DNA from: Alloascoidea africana
Lineage: Eukaryota > Ascomycota > Alloascoideomycetes > Alloascoideales > Alloascoideaceae
Direction: 5' to 3'
DNA length: 64,000 nucleotides
Assembly (NCBI GenBank): GCA_030581615.1
Contig: JAKTTT010000060.1
Location: 1 to 64,000 of the forward strand
Positions 41,343 through 52,870 of this stretch are shown piece by piece (within the stretch, counting starts at the first letter, position 1; the number at the start of each line of letters is the position of its first letter). Position numbers and translations under genes: made by a program. The notes under the pieces are model-generated. The model ran no database searches. It was given only the letters and a program-made list of their open reading frames with translations, and had not been told where the DNA came from.

Positions 41343-43960
41343 TTCCCGCTTGTCAAACTCGTTCTTCCTTGCCTGTGGTAGATTTCTCGAATCTCAGTGT
41401 GAGTGTAAGGATGTGTATGGCCAGGCACTAAAAGGCATGGGCCAGCCACCACGACTTGGACATATGCTTCGGTTCTCCCAAGGAACAGCGCCGAGTACTG
41501 TGAAGGAAAGAACGGGGAAGCCAAGAAGAAAGGAGATTTTCAACTTTTCTGTTCTAGCTGAACGAGGGTCTGAAAGGGACCCCTGAGAAAGGTAAAGAAG
41601 CATGCCAATATGCTCTTTCTTTTTTCACTACATAGTTTAATATCGTGCTCAATCAGATGCATAATCGAGATATCCTATCTTGATAATGCTGTAGAAAGAG
41701 AGAAAAAGTGGTCCAAGGTCCTCTCCTATTATCTACCGAGATCTGGCTGAAGAGGTAACTCTGAACTTTAAAGCCATTCCTAAGTTTCTAAGTTTTTGTT
41801 CTGCAGTCTGGTAGAATGTTTGAAGTGAGGTTCAACGGCCTCTTTTTCACAGCTTGGCAGATGTTAGAAATTGTGATTTACTTCAGTTTGACTGTTGAAG
41901 TATGAAACAGTACTGTAAAGAACACACAAAATTTCAGTGCACTCTGATACTGATACTGATATCTATGGTATATATAAGATAGCACGCAAATTCTCTCCAA
42001 AAGAACAGGACGGTGTTTTTTAGATTAAAGCAGGGCCCGGAAACCTGGAAAAATGCGTGGTTGCCTAGTCTAGCTATTCTTAATAAGCTAGATTATGGAT
42101 TGGAATTGAGTTGGGAAAGGGACTGAGCACTCGGCAAAAATTCAAGGTTAATCAGGCACACCGGTTTTTTTGCACATGCTATTTAGACCCAAAGTGTTCT
42201 GTTAACTTCGATTGCATAGGTTTCCAATTATTTTCTCGAAGAACAACAAAAAAAATGGGTTTTATAGCCGTTTCCATAAACTGGTTTCAAAGTAAAAGTT
42301 TATTAATGTGAGGGCTCAACATTCCGAAAACCTAGGCGCTGGTCTTGCATCTTGGGGGGATCATCGAAACACAGGTGAATTGGGTTGGATAGGGTTTGAT
42401 GCGGTTACGCTCCAAGCGAAGAAAAATAGTACTATTGATCTGTGTTTGGCTTTGAAAATGGCAACAGAGACGGTTTCGTAGAGCATGGTCTCAGATGAGG
42501 CCAAGCATTGGTGACGTTGCAGAGTCAATGGATCCAAAAAATGGAATGATCTAATTATCAGGACATCTACATTGCTTCTTTTCACAAAGAACAGGATAAT
42601 ACATAGTGTAATATTTGCAACTCCATAGAAGTTGATTGAATGCTTCAATTATCCACATTCTGGTTGCTTCTATTCACTTGAGCGGCATCAATTGGTTCTA
42701 CAATCCCAGACGCCCATTAGCAGTTTCGTCCGCTTCGGAGTCATTTCTCTACTGGGAACTAAAACCGGAATAACTCTTTGTTCAGGTGCGCTTAAAAAAG
42801 CAACCTCCTCAGTTTTAGCAAGCAATGTACGTATAACAACTCTTTGACATTTTTCTTCATCATCTTCAACATCACCACCTCGCCATCAGGCATGCATGAA
42901 AAAGGGCCCCCCACATGCCCAACTCTATTTTTCGGTTCTTCACAATGCCCTTGAGCATCCAAATGTTGACCACGAAAATGTGAGAACAAAAGAGGCGCAT
43001 TTTCTGTTCCCATTTGTCAGAATTGGCATCGTCATTTTGAAAAGAGTCATGTCTTTGAATTGCACTAATCCAGAATTTGACTAAGTTATTGCTCTCTTGT
43101 CAAACGATCAAGTGTTTTGAAATTTTGGAAAAATCGACAGAATCTATACCCGAGAAGGGATAAACATATGCCTGACAATGTTCCTTTCCACTTTTAGTTT
43201 TGTGTTGTATTTCATACTTTCCAAGAGTATTTTTTTTATTTATTATTGGGTGACTTACTAGTTTTTAGGGGACCATTTTGCCCTTTTTAGACCTCGGTCT
43301 ATAAGGTTCTCTGATGTCTGAGACGAAGTATATCCTCCTCGAGCTTCGAGGCACGTAGAGTTTGGCGCAACAAACATCGATTCTCGCGGTAACCAGCACG
43401 CGATCCGCAAGTTCGTAAAATGTTTTGACAAACAGATATCCTCACCCATATCCTAATTCCCGTATTTTTTCTACTATTAACCTCTAGGAATGAGTATGAA
43501 AGGTTTTTGATGTCATTGGTCTGCATGGGTGTATACATCTGGCATTAATTCAGCTTTCCACTTTGAGGACCATTCATTCTCTGGGCGCGCAGCGTTAAAC
43601 TGTGAAGCCAGGAACCACAATGTCCTCCCCCAAATACTGTGAGATGGACACCACCAAATCTTTTCTAAAGTGAGACCAAACCGAATGATTAGACTTCGAG
43701 TTCTGAACCATACTCGTATAAAAATAAGGAAAAGGGAGAAAATTGGATGTGAGCTATTGCTGCTCGAAATAGGCTAACTCTAAATCGTTGGAATTAACAG
43801 ATCTATGTATAAACCACAACTTTCCTGCTCCTGACTTTGTATTTATTTAGAACGCCCTGTTTCCTCTTTATTTCTTTTCCTTCGTTAATTTTTGATTTCA
43901 GATTAATATTTAATAGAATCACATTTAACCAGCTGAACAGTGTATCCCCATATAAACAGC
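41343..43960. other. Long intergenic region before EXG1
   Basis: 2.6 kb without a supported gene. Small frames (42361-42648, 42632-42847) start at TTG, and others (42792-43013, 43258-43449) have no recognisable features. The last few hundred bases are the EXG1 promoter and leader. Confidence 0.55.
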
Positions 43961-45250
43961 ATGGTGAAGATATTCAATCAACTGGCCGCGGTTGTGCTTT
44001 GTACAAGCTCCGTCTTGGCAGCTCCAACCAGTGAGGATGGACAAAACATTGACAATGGGTTGCAAAAAGGAAATTTGAACTGGGACTATGAAAAGGACAA
44101 GATTCGCGGTGTGAATTTAGGAGGATGGTTTCTGCTCGAGCCATATATCACCCCTTCTTTATTTGAAGCGTTTGGCCCCGCGGAGGAAAACATACCCGTT
44201 GATGAATGGCATTATACCGAGAAGTTGGGTAAGGAAGAGGCATTGCGACGCCTGGATAACCATTGGAATACTTTCTACACCGAGCACGACTTTGCTGAGA
44301 TGAAGGCCCTTGGGTTGAATCTTGTTCGTATTCCAGTTGGCTACTGGGCGTTTAAGCTCCTCCCCGGCGATCCTTATGTCCAGGGCCAGGAGGTTTATCT
44401 TGACCGTGCCCTTGGCTGGTGTCGCAAATATGGCCTTCGCGCTTGGGTCGACCTGCACGGCGCTCCTGGCTCTCAAAACGGCTTTGATAACTCGGGAAAG
44501 CGAGACGCAATTCTCTTCCAACAAGGTGACAATGTAAACGTCACTCTGGAGGTTATCGATTACATTGGCTCAAAGTATGGTGGCTCTACTTATGATGACG
44601 TTGTCATTGGGATCCAGCTACTTAACGAGCCTCTGGGGCCACTTTTGGATATGGATAAAGTCAAGGATTTTTATTATAAGGGCTATGACAGCGTTCGTCG
44701 ATATGGCGATCAAGCAGTAGTTATCCATGACGCTTTCCAGCAATTGGGATATTGGAACAAGTTTATGACTTTGCCCTCTTACTCGAATGTTGTTTTGGAC
44801 CACCATAACTATCAAGTCTTCTCTGCTGGCGAATTGCAAAGAAATATAGATGAGCATGTGCAAGGCGTTTGTGCCGTGGGCAAGAGTATACAGTCCGAAT
44901 ATCACTGGAGGGTTGGAGGCGAGTGGTCTGCTGCTTTGACAGATTGTACCAAATGGCTCAATGGTGTTGGGCGTGGTGCAAGATATGAAGGCAAGTTTGA
45001 CAATGCACCATTCATTGGATCTTGTGAAGGAATAAACGATATCAGCTCTTGGAGCATCCAGAAAAGAGCAGATACCAGAAGATATATCGAGGCACAGTTG
45101 GAGACTTATGACCAAGGCCATGGCTGGATTTTCTGGGCTTTTAAGACCGAGAATGCTGTGGAGTGGGACTTTAGACGGTTGACATACAACGGTCTCTTCC
45201 CACAGCCTTTTTCTTTGAGATTGTATCCCAACCAATGTGGATTCAAATAA
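43961..45250 (+). CDS. EXG1: Secreted exo-1,3-beta-glucanase (GH5)
   Basis: A 429-residue protein; the frame extends upstream only to a GTG, so ATG 43961 is used. The signal peptide [20 protein letters not shown] is followed by a short propeptide. The catalytic domain opens with [22 protein letters not shown]5 landmarks are [26 protein letters not shown] with the acid/base Glu, HHNYQVFS, and [10 protein letters not shown] with the nucleophile Glu. Exg1-type enzymes cleave terminal glucose from cell-wall 1,3-beta-glucan. Length and motifs match the family. Confidence 0.95.
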   Translation: MVKIFNQLAAVVLCTSSVLAAPTSEDGQNIDNGLQKGNLNWDYEKDKIRGVNLGGWFLLEPYITPSLFEAFGPAEENIPVDEWHYTEKLGKEEALRRLDNHWNTFYTEHDFAEMKALGLNLVRIPVGYWAFKLLPGDPYVQGQEVYLDRALGWCRKYGLRAWVDLHGAPGSQNGFDNSGKRDAILFQQGDNVNVTLEVIDYIGSKYGGSTYDDVVIGIQLLNEPLGPLLDMDKVKDFYYKGYDSVRRYGDQAVVIHDAFQQLGYWNKFMTLPSYSNVVLDHHNYQVFSAGELQRNIDEHVQGVCAVGKSIQSEYHWRVGGEWSAALTDCTKWLNGVGRGARYEGKFDNAPFIGSCEGINDISSWSIQKRADTRRYIEAQLETYDQGHGWIFWAFKTENAVEWDFRRLTYNGLFPQPFSLRLYPNQCGFK

Positions 45251-45431
45251 TTCAAAAACGTTTATCTCTCTACCTCTCCTTTTTGTATCTTGTCTTAATA
45301 TCGCCAAGTATACTTCTTTTTCTAATTGTTTGTGTTCCAAACTGCTGAACTGTATGCTCTTTTGTAGGCTGTTATTAGTATAATGCACAAAAATATGCTT
45401 TTTTTTCTAAACTGTAGCAGTTATAATTACA

Positions 45432-46266
45432 TCAAGCCGTTATATCCTGGGTGTTTGAATTATTCGTTTCTGGATTTCGCTGATAGCCATTCTCCAAATC
45501 CGTTTCATTTTTCTTTTTGTCGTCTGGTTCTTTCCCATCGTTCTTGTCATCTTCATTTTCATTTGTATTTGCTTCAGTCCTCTTTTTCTCATCATCTTTA
45601 TTCTTTTCGCTGTCTCCATTCCAAGCAGTAACGGCGAAGGCATAACCAGTAAAAGACTTTATGCGAACAGGGGCCTTTGTCCATCGTCGGCATGGCTTTC
45701 CCGATCGATCCAGAGCTCTTATTTGAGCATTTATATTAGAGGACAGATTGCTTTTAATGCTGACTTTCACAGCTCCCGTAGATATTGGCACTGGTGTCCC
45801 AGGCGTCGCGGTGGACTCACCACCGCCACTGCCGATTCCTGGAGACATGGCGGTTTCTGGTGCAGGAGATGACATTATCCCTCTATACCATTGAAAAGTT
45901 AGCATTGTTCAAAACGCAGAAATGTAAAATTTCCACCGATAAAGCTTACCTTTGCGGTCGTCGCGATCGCTTCCCTCCCCGAGACTTCTTTTTTAAATTG
46001 TTGCTGCCTACAGCACCTGTTGTAGCACCTCCTTCATGTTCGTCGTCCATCGGAGCCGGACTCGATGGAGGGACAGGAGAAGAAGGAATGTCATCTGAAA
46101 TGCCCAAGCTATGTGCAGCTGGACTCAAAGCGACTTCTTCCGTTGGCAGTCGCTTTTTAACAACGAGTTCTTTTAGCACTGACGGATTTAACCGTAACGT
46201 TACAGGCTTTGTTTTCTTCTTAGAGGAAACAGGTGTTTTGACGTTTATCGCACTCCAACCGGCCAT
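45432..46266 (-). CDS. IES4: INO80 complex subunit Ies4-like, two exons
   Basis: Exons 46266-45950 and 45882-45432 flank a 67-bp intron (GTAAGC, TGCTAAC, TATAG) and give 255 residues. The N-terminal part has VTLRLNPSVLKELV, the middle is Pro/Ser-rich and basic (KKKSRGGKRSRRPQR), and exon 2 has PCRRWTKAPVRIKSFTGYAF, the W..KP..IKSFTG block of Ies4. The C-terminus is highly charged (Lys, Asp, Glu, Asn). Ies4 is a small subunit of the INO80 chromatin remodeller and a checkpoint-kinase target. The call rests on these two short blocks. Confidence 0.65.
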
Positions 46267-46647
46267 TCTAGAGGTTTTGCGTATAGTATAATAGCTTAAC
46301 GAGAAAAAGTTGAAGTTTAAGAACAATGTTGTTGGCTGCTGTGAGAGGTGTAGGTCTGTGACACGCGTACTGAGTTTACGGTCCTGTGCTGAGAATTACA
46401 CACATCATGATTCCTACATTCGGCTCATCTGGATGATTTATCATGTTGGAGTACTGGTAAAGGTGATAAACAAATTTATTTGAAAACAAAACAAATGCTT
46501 CAATCTTTCCAAAAAAGTCATTAGCTCAATGCAAAATTGAGAATTACACAAACAAACAAAAAAACAACTTCATGCTATTAAACTGATGCCTTAAAATCAA
46601 AAATGGATGTAAAAACACAATAGAAACTGGTTTGGAGAGTAACTTCT
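46267..46647. other. Intergenic, IES4 promoter and MSB1 3' flank
   Basis: 380 bp, AT-rich, no gene. Confidence 0.6.
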
Positions 46648-49600
46648 TCATCTCCCTTGATTCTGATGATGACGGGAGATTCTTGTAGCAGGAGCAGTCG
46701 TAGGCATGGGAGATCCGTATGTCGCGGGCTGGAATCGGGGATCCACAGGTGCACCCAGGGGCATTCCATAGGGAGGTCTATACATCGCTGTTGGGTCGCA
46801 GACCATTGGGGGTTGAACAGGCATAGGTAGTCCCATCGTTGGCGGCTGCATCATCATCGGTAGGCCTACTGGTGAACCCATTGGTGAGTAGATAGGTGAG
46901 CTAGCCATTGGAACCCGGTATCCTATCTGTGGAGGTATTGGCATTGCAACTGACATTGGCATGCCAATTGGAATATTAGACTGGGGAATGGGAATTGGCA
47001 TTGGCATGCTCATGGGCATTGAAGGAGAGGGAATAGGAATTTGTGGGTTTGCCATTTGACTTGGCATTCCTGGGGGGCTCATTGGCATAGAAATAGGAAT
47101 CTGGGATGTTGGAGCTTGCATGTCCGACGGGAAACTACACCGGCTAGATGGGACAGGAGATGAAGAAGATGCCGTAGTACGGGGTTTTTGTTGAGAAGCC
47201 AAGGTCAGAGGGTTCTGTACTTGCGTTGACGTTTTCGTGGGTGTATATGGCCTTATTGGAGAAAACCTAGCTGGAAGCTGTTGTTTGCTGTTTGAAATTC
47301 TCGAAACTCCAGAATTCTGAGAAAATATTCTTTTTTCCTTATCTGGTACGGATCGAGATTTGAAAGAAGACGAATCCTCCTTGTATGTATTGTGTGAAGG
47401 CAAAGTAGACTGTGAGGTAGATTCAGAAGCAACATTGTTAGGTTGCCGAAGAGGCATGGCTTTGTCAATTGCATTGTCAACATTAAGAATGGTATAAAGG
47501 CTTTGCTTTTCGGTTGCAATTGCTTGATCACAGTAACGGGGAGTTGATATTTTAGTTTTTGGTGTCTTCATATCATCCTTTGTAAGATCTTCTAGAACAC
47601 TTGCCTTCTGGATCAAAGTTGGTGCCATTAGAGTAGATCTTCTTTCACTCTCAACTGAGATCTTTTCTGTTGATTGAGCAGGCAAACTCTCCCTCTGTCG
47701 AGGTTTTCTCACGCGCAAGCTTAGAGCTTTAGTCTCTTCATCCGACCCAAGTTCTAAAGAATGATTCCATCTCATCTCATGGTCCGTTCGCTCAATTTTG
47801 GATGTAGGAGGGGGGCGGCGAACAGGATGACGACCGGGCTTTGTTGGACTAACGCTAGAGGTGTTTGGACTGCCACCCAGGGTACTGACTTTCAAATCGG
47901 AAACGTTGTCAGTATCTGAACCATGTCTAGACTCAGTTCTTGGCGTATTGTTTTTGCACGGATCAGTCTTATTCTCAGCAGAAAAGTTTGTAGCGGCCTC
48001 ATCGACCAGATTCTTTAAATCATCAAAGCTCGTCATGATTTCTATATCGCTGTCTGTTTTAGAGTTCAAATTCAGGTGTCTTGTAGATGAGGAACAAAAT
48101 GATTGTTCAGTTACACAATTGTCATCTTTCGATATGCTCTCGTGAGATGACATATTCCATTCCCGAGAATCAAGTTCATTCGATATTTTGTGGTTATTAA
48201 CTGCTTCATAAGGACCATTAAAATGACCTAGTAATTCTTCTTCTAATTGATTGTTCTTTCTCTGGGCACTGTTTTGGAACCCACCAAGACTTTCTGAAGG
48301 TAACTGAGCCGAAGTGCTCCTACCTGGAGAACGCTTCTCTTTTGTTTGATTAGTCGATGGATTACATTCGACAGATTTCACGTTTTCTGCCTGAAGTATT
48401 GAATCAGATTCCAGTTGGCTATTGGCGGTCGGGAAGTCTATTAGTGAACTCCGGATATCCGAATTTTTCCCGGCCAATTTAACTTTCAACGGATTAATAA
48501 TTTCGATATCATCTTGAAAGGAAGAATTATGGATATCTGAGAAGGAATTCTTATTAGAGGAAGCTTTTCCCACATTTGATAAAATGGGGCTGTCTTGACG
48601 CTCAAGTGAAAAGTCTGTGGCATTCTGAGTTTCCCTAATCATTTTTCGATCCGAGATTCCTGAAATAAAGGGTTCACCTTTTGGCGATTCGCAATAGGAA
48701 AAGGCTAGGTAATCTTCGCAGTGCCCATCATTGTGCTTACCATCTGCAGGCTGGTTGCTAGACAATAAAGCCAAGTCATTAAAATCCGAGGCAACAGTAC
48801 CTTTAGAGCTCACTGATCTGATAGATTGAACGAATGAAAACTCAGATGAGGAAGATTTTATCCTTTTCTCATTGTCGTTGGAAGCGGAATTTGGAGAAAG
48901 ATGAGCACTTGGTATTGGAATTGGTGTCACATCTGAATAATATGGAGATTGAGCCTCATCAAATCTTTCAAGATCGTCGTTATTGAGAGAAGGCTGGGAT
49001 TTAGTTTCTTGGTTTTGTTTTCTAGTTGGCAAGTGAATGCTAGGCATAGATATTGGTCCTCTTATCTGTGTTCTTCGATATAGGGGCTTGCCATCAACTT
49101 CAGCCTGTGTCTTCCGTCGGTGTTTATCAAATGGAGACCTAGAAGAAGGCTTAATCTCTGCCTGGCCATTTTCCTTATCTTTGTCAATAATGATGGGCAT
49201 ATCATTAGAACCATGATTCGAGTCTAATCCTGAACTATAGTCTGTTGTAAAAGGTTCATGAGTTGGTGATGATAAAGCAGATTGCTGCAAATTGATTGTC
49301 ATTTCAACTGGCGTGTTATGAAAATCAGGTGTTCTTCGTATTTCTTTATCTCTCCTCGCCTCATTAATGTCATCCACAGATCTAGATGTTAGAATATGCA
49401 CATTGGAGAAAGAAGGCTGGGATAAGTCGAGAGCAGAATGCGACAACGGTTTCTGACTCTCTTTCAAAGGGAATTCAGGTACGACCCCCAACTCCAATTG
49501 TTTTTCAATTGAACTACCAGCATCTTTCTTTTGCCCTGCATCAGAAACCTGGGGATTCAAAAGAATATCAGATGCTATCCGTTTGTTACGTCTATTAAGA

Positions 49601-52557
49601 TGTTTCCCTTTAGAGTTCCAGGACAATACTGGAACTGGCTCATCTTTAGGTACAAGCTCAGGAGAAGACTTTGTCTTTCCAACCATTTCTTGTTCGGAGC
49701 ACTCCTCTTCAAAGGTGGAAGCGGATGAAGTAGGTGGGGAGTCTAATAAAATGGCTGTAGGTTGTTTTGATATCTCTGAAAACAAACTCGACTTCCGCGT
49801 TTCTTTCGTTGCGTTTTGGCACCTTTCCTTGGAAGAATTGTCCTCCCCGTGCTCGTCATCTTCATTAGATACTTCGGAAACGGAGCATAACTTCCCAGGA
49901 CTAGTGGATAGAATAGGCGGTTGAGAATTCCTTTGAGCCCTTTTCTTAGCGGGTGGTAAGAACGGCAGATTGGTTTCAAGTGGCTCCATAATAGGAATAT
50001 CTCCTAATAGGGAATCTTCGTCAGAGTCGTTCCCCGAGTGATCATCAAACTCATTATGATCTCTAATTTCCTGGTCGCTATCCTCTTCGTACTCATTATT
50101 GCTCACTACCTGGTCTTCATCGTTGAGGGAGTATTTCATACATGCCAGCCTGGGAAGATTCTTTTCTGACCTTTGAGGGACCTTGTTGATTGGTTCATTG
50201 ATTTCAAAGGCCAGGTTTGGAACGTCTTTTGCGAGTTTATTATTTTTGGCATTTTCTTTCAATACACCAACAAAGGAGCGAGAACTACCGTCATGCTCTT
50301 GTAAAGCCTCGGGATCCATGCCTGATTTCAACGGAAATTGTATCTCACGAGGCTCCAAGTTTTGGCTCATTGTTCGGCGCTTCTCAAATCTTGCAAAAAT
50401 AGATGGAGAAAATGTAGGCTGATTTGAAGATTTTGGGCTTTCAAACTGATTGGAGTTTGAAACTTTTGCCTTTCTGACTGGCCTATGGGATGGAATCTCT
50501 GGAGGAGATAAATTATGTATCGTAGAATCAGCACTACCAATTGGTTCGCACTTTTTGGTATGATTTTTATCTTCTGGTTGTAATACACCCAACTTATCTT
50601 GTGTTAGGTTCACAGATTTGTTCTTTGGTGCAGGTCTGTTGGCTGGAGGTGTAGGTTTTTCTACTTGTTCCGCATTATTCTCTGGTGATTGCTGCCGATT
50701 GCTAACATTATTGATCACATTTTTCCCCCCGAAAGGTATAAGGTCAGGAAGGGCATAGTGGCTATTACTAAAACTTTTATCGATTGGCTTATCGTGGTTT
50801 TCAATATGGGCTTTCTCGTTTCCTGTCTCTAAACCACATAAATTGCTACCTTCAGGAAAGCTGTATCTGACTCGGGCTGTCTTTGTCTTCATATAGCCAT
50901 CTTCTTCATTATTCCCAGGCGTTTTCTGTCCAGGATCTTCAACCGCTACTGGAGTTGGTAGAGGGAAGGATTTTGGCCTTGTTTTGACTTTCAACGCTGA
51001 TTTCAGTTTGACTGGGCTTGGGTCGCGAGGTCCATTTATTCCCGAACCATTCCTTTTCGCTTCCAATAAAGGTCGCGAACCAGCATTGTTCATTGGCGAA
51101 CATCTAATTTTATTTTCAATCGGTGATATCTGAATTCCATTACTAGTGTGTGGTGAAGGCCCCTGTTGACTTGGATTAAATAGACGCTCCTCTATTATAG
51201 CATAGTCTGTCTCTTCCACAAGCTCTACCAACAGAATTCGCCCAAGGAAGCCTTTTTTGATACAGGTTTGTTCCGGCGCCAACAAAGCGCTCCAAGCCCA
51301 GTATATGTAGTCATCAACAAGAGTTTTTGATATTGTCAAGGTTGGCTTGTGTCTGGGATCAGTGTTAATGTTGAGTTTTTGCGAAGATGTCCATGACTCT
51401 GTGTTTGAACCAACTAGACATTGCTTCTTCATTGTTCTCTCAATCCGCTTGAATATTTTGTAAGTGTCGCGAGAAACTTTCTTCATCACGCTATCTGGCT
51501 CTCCAAGGTACCTCAGCAGCGTGCTTTTACTGTAGTCATCTGCTTGTATTACCTCTAATTGCCTCGTGAAGAGCTTAGACACTGTGACCAAAAGCGCCTT
51601 TGGAGTTTTAGATGTCACTCCGGTTTCTAATGTAATCACCGGAATCTCTGCCATCCTAAGTATTTTAGAACTGCTGCTGGATTTAGGCGGATATGATCTA
51701 GACAGTCTCAATAAATCGTTAAGAAACTTGGGAAGCCGTATTATTTCTCTCAGCGACCTTAAAAATGCCAACATAAAGTGACAAATCGCATTGGCATTTA
51801 ATCTTAAAGCGATAAGTTTGTCGCTTAGTTTCTGCTGCAAAAGCGGTTGCGTTGAAGACAGAGGAAAACACCACACTCCTGCCAATTTTATCAGCTTCAT
51901 AGACGATTCTAGACTTGCTTCGTGAAGAATAAGATGCTTTAGAAGCAGCTCCATAAAGTCAAACACTATCGAGGCGTGCGATTCGCTGAGTAAAAACACT
52001 GGCAAAATATCGAAAAAGGAACTTGATCTGTAGTTTCGTTGGTGCTCTTTGGCTATAAAGTCATTGTAAACGGACCATGGTATAATAGCTCGAGAAGGGT
52101 TTATTCGGCACCATATCCATTTGAGTATGGTTACTAAGATATAGACATTAGCAGCTTTGACCACTCGTTTTAGCTCGTGGTTGGATATTGGCGGTTGACC
52201 TCTTGGAAATAACTTTGAGAGAAAATACTCCACATTCTCATAATCCAACTGTGATCGAAAGGGTAAAAATATATCAAAACTTCTGTTTTGCCTGCTATTT
52301 ATTTCTTTAGTGATGACACTGACAATCTCCTGTACTGTTTCCATGGGTATTAGATCCCCATCTTCGCTTAGGCTTCCCCAAGCTATCGTTCTTGGAGTGT
52401 TGTTCCTTTTTGTGTTTCTTGCAGCTAGTGAAACAAACTGATACCTTGTCATAGACAGTGCCTGGGTGAATGGATCAGGCAAAGGTTTGTCGTAGAAAGC
52501 GAATTCATTTTCTTCCTCGATCTCAGATGGAATAGCAGGGAGATTCTTATCGTTCAT
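46648..52557 (-). CDS. MSB1: Very large Msb1/DUF1708 polarity protein
   Basis: A 1969-residue, intron-free frame. Residues of about 25-400 carry the Msb1/Mug8 (DUF1708, RhoGAP-like fold) domain: VQEIVSVITKEI, FDIFLPFR, KWIWCRINPSRAIIPWSVYNDF, VFDFMELLLKHL, KLAGVWCF, CHFMLAFLRSL. About 1400 residues of Ser-, Asn-, Lys- and acid-rich disorder follow. The C-terminal 200 residues are Pro/Met/Ile-rich repeats (PIPIPSPSMPMSMPMPI). Msb1 proteins act with Rho GTPases and formin in bud-site growth and wall integrity. The domain assignment is good; orthology is by domain only. It diverges from HUS1 across 313 bp. Confidence 0.8.
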   Translation of the reverse strand: MNDKNLPAIPSEIEEENEFAFYDKPLPDPFTQALSMTRYQFVSLAARNTKRNNTPRTIAWGSLSEDGDLIPMETVQEIVSVITKEINSRQNRSFDIFLPFRSQLDYENVEYFLSKLFPRGQPPISNHELKRVVKAANVYILVTILKWIWCRINPSRAIIPWSVYNDFIAKEHQRNYRSSSFFDILPVFLLSESHASIVFDFMELLLKHLILHEASLESSMKLIKLAGVWCFPLSSTQPLLQQKLSDKLIALRLNANAICHFMLAFLRSLREIIRLPKFLNDLLRLSRSYPPKSSSSSKILRMAEIPVITLETGVTSKTPKALLVTVSKLFTRQLEVIQADDYSKSTLLRYLGEPDSVMKKVSRDTYKIFKRIERTMKKQCLVGSNTESWTSSQKLNINTDPRHKPTLTISKTLVDDYIYWAWSALLAPEQTCIKKGFLGRILLVELVEETDYAIIEERLFNPSQQGPSPHTSNGIQISPIENKIRCSPMNNAGSRPLLEAKRNGSGINGPRDPSPVKLKSALKVKTRPKSFPLPTPVAVEDPGQKTPGNNEEDGYMKTKTARVRYSFPEGSNLCGLETGNEKAHIENHDKPIDKSFSNSHYALPDLIPFGGKNVINNVSNRQQSPENNAEQVEKPTPPANRPAPKNKSVNLTQDKLGVLQPEDKNHTKKCEPIGSADSTIHNLSPPEIPSHRPVRKAKVSNSNQFESPKSSNQPTFSPSIFARFEKRRTMSQNLEPREIQFPLKSGMDPEALQEHDGSSRSFVGVLKENAKNNKLAKDVPNLAFEINEPINKVPQRSEKNLPRLACMKYSLNDEDQVVSNNEYEEDSDQEIRDHNEFDDHSGNDSDEDSLLGDIPIMEPLETNLPFLPPAKKRAQRNSQPPILSTSPGKLCSVSEVSNEDDEHGEDNSSKERCQNATKETRKSSLFSEISKQPTAILLDSPPTSSASTFEEECSEQEMVGKTKSSPELVPKDEPVPVLSWNSKGKHLNRRNKRIASDILLNPQVSDAGQKKDAGSSIEKQLELGVVPEFPLKESQKPLSHSALDLSQPSFSNVHILTSRSVDDINEARRDKEIRRTPDFHNTPVEMTINLQQSALSSPTHEPFTTDYSSGLDSNHGSNDMPIIIDKDKENGQAEIKPSSRSPFDKHRRKTQAEVDGKPLYRRTQIRGPISMPSIHLPTRKQNQETKSQPSLNNDDLERFDEAQSPYYSDVTPIPIPSAHLSPNSASNDNEKRIKSSSSEFSFVQSIRSVSSKGTVASDFNDLALLSSNQPADGKHNDGHCEDYLAFSYCESPKGEPFISGISDRKMIRETQNATDFSLERQDSPILSNVGKASSNKNSFSDIHNSSFQDDIEIINPLKVKLAGKNSDIRSSLIDFPTANSQLESDSILQAENVKSVECNPSTNQTKEKRSPGRSTSAQLPSESLGGFQNSAQRKNNQLEEELLGHFNGPYEAVNNHKISNELDSREWNMSSHESISKDDNCVTEQSFCSSSTRHLNLNSKTDSDIEIMTSFDDLKNLVDEAATNFSAENKTDPCKNNTPRTESRHGSDTDNVSDLKVSTLGGSPNTSSVSPTKPGRHPVRRPPPTSKIERTDHEMRWNHSLELGSDEETKALSLRVRKPRQRESLPAQSTEKISVESERRSTLMAPTLIQKASVLEDLTKDDMKTPKTKISTPRYCDQAIATEKQSLYTILNVDNAIDKAMPLRQPNNVASESTSQSTLPSHNTYKEDSSSFKSRSVPDKEKRIFSQNSGVSRISNSKQQLPARFSPIRPYTPTKTSTQVQNPLTLASQQKPRTTASSSSPVPSSRCSFPSDMQAPTSQIPISMPMSPPGMPSQMANPQIPIPSPSMPMSMPMPIPIPQSNIPIGMPMSVAMPIPPQIGYRVPMASSPIYSPMGSPVGLPMMMQPPTMGLPMPVQPPMVCDPTAMYRPPYGMPLGAPVDPRFQPATYGSPMPTTAPATRISRHHQNQGR
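46740..47110. repeat. Pro/Met/Ile-coding degenerate repeat at the MSB1 3' end
   Basis: Repeated CATTGGCAT- and GGGCAT-type words encode PMSMPMPIPI-like protein repeats. Slippage here would vary the tail length between strains. Confidence 0.75.
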
Positions 52558-52870
52558 AGTTTCTGTAATTAAGGTTTAACGTTAAGGTTAGTTTTCTCAT
52601 CACTGAAAAGTCCGTGTCCTAGGATGAAAACACTCGAGGAGCAAAGAAAGCCACAAATGTAGTGTGAATACCTCCTAATCGTTGCTCACGTCCAGGGAAG
52701 ACAGTGGTATAGTCGTTAATGAACAATATTTTCTTTGTTTACCTTTTCGAGTGTTTGTTTGGAGCCGCTCAAATCCACACTTATGGAGTACACCCGTACA
52801 CCCGTTGGCTGCTACACGAAAGCAACGCGTATGACGAAAAAAAAATGACTTTCGTGTCTTTGAAAGAGGA
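52558..52870. promoter_or_regulatory. Divergent MSB1/HUS1 promoter with Rap1-consensus site (52790-52802)
   Basis: Contains ACACCCGTACACC, the same 13-mer as before GTB1, 68 bp before the HUS1 ATG and 232 bp from the MSB1 ATG. A further CCCG follows directly. Confidence 0.6.

Noticed and set aside
42361-43449. Several 63-95 codon frames before EXG1
   Set aside because: TTG starts or no recognisable features; likely chance.
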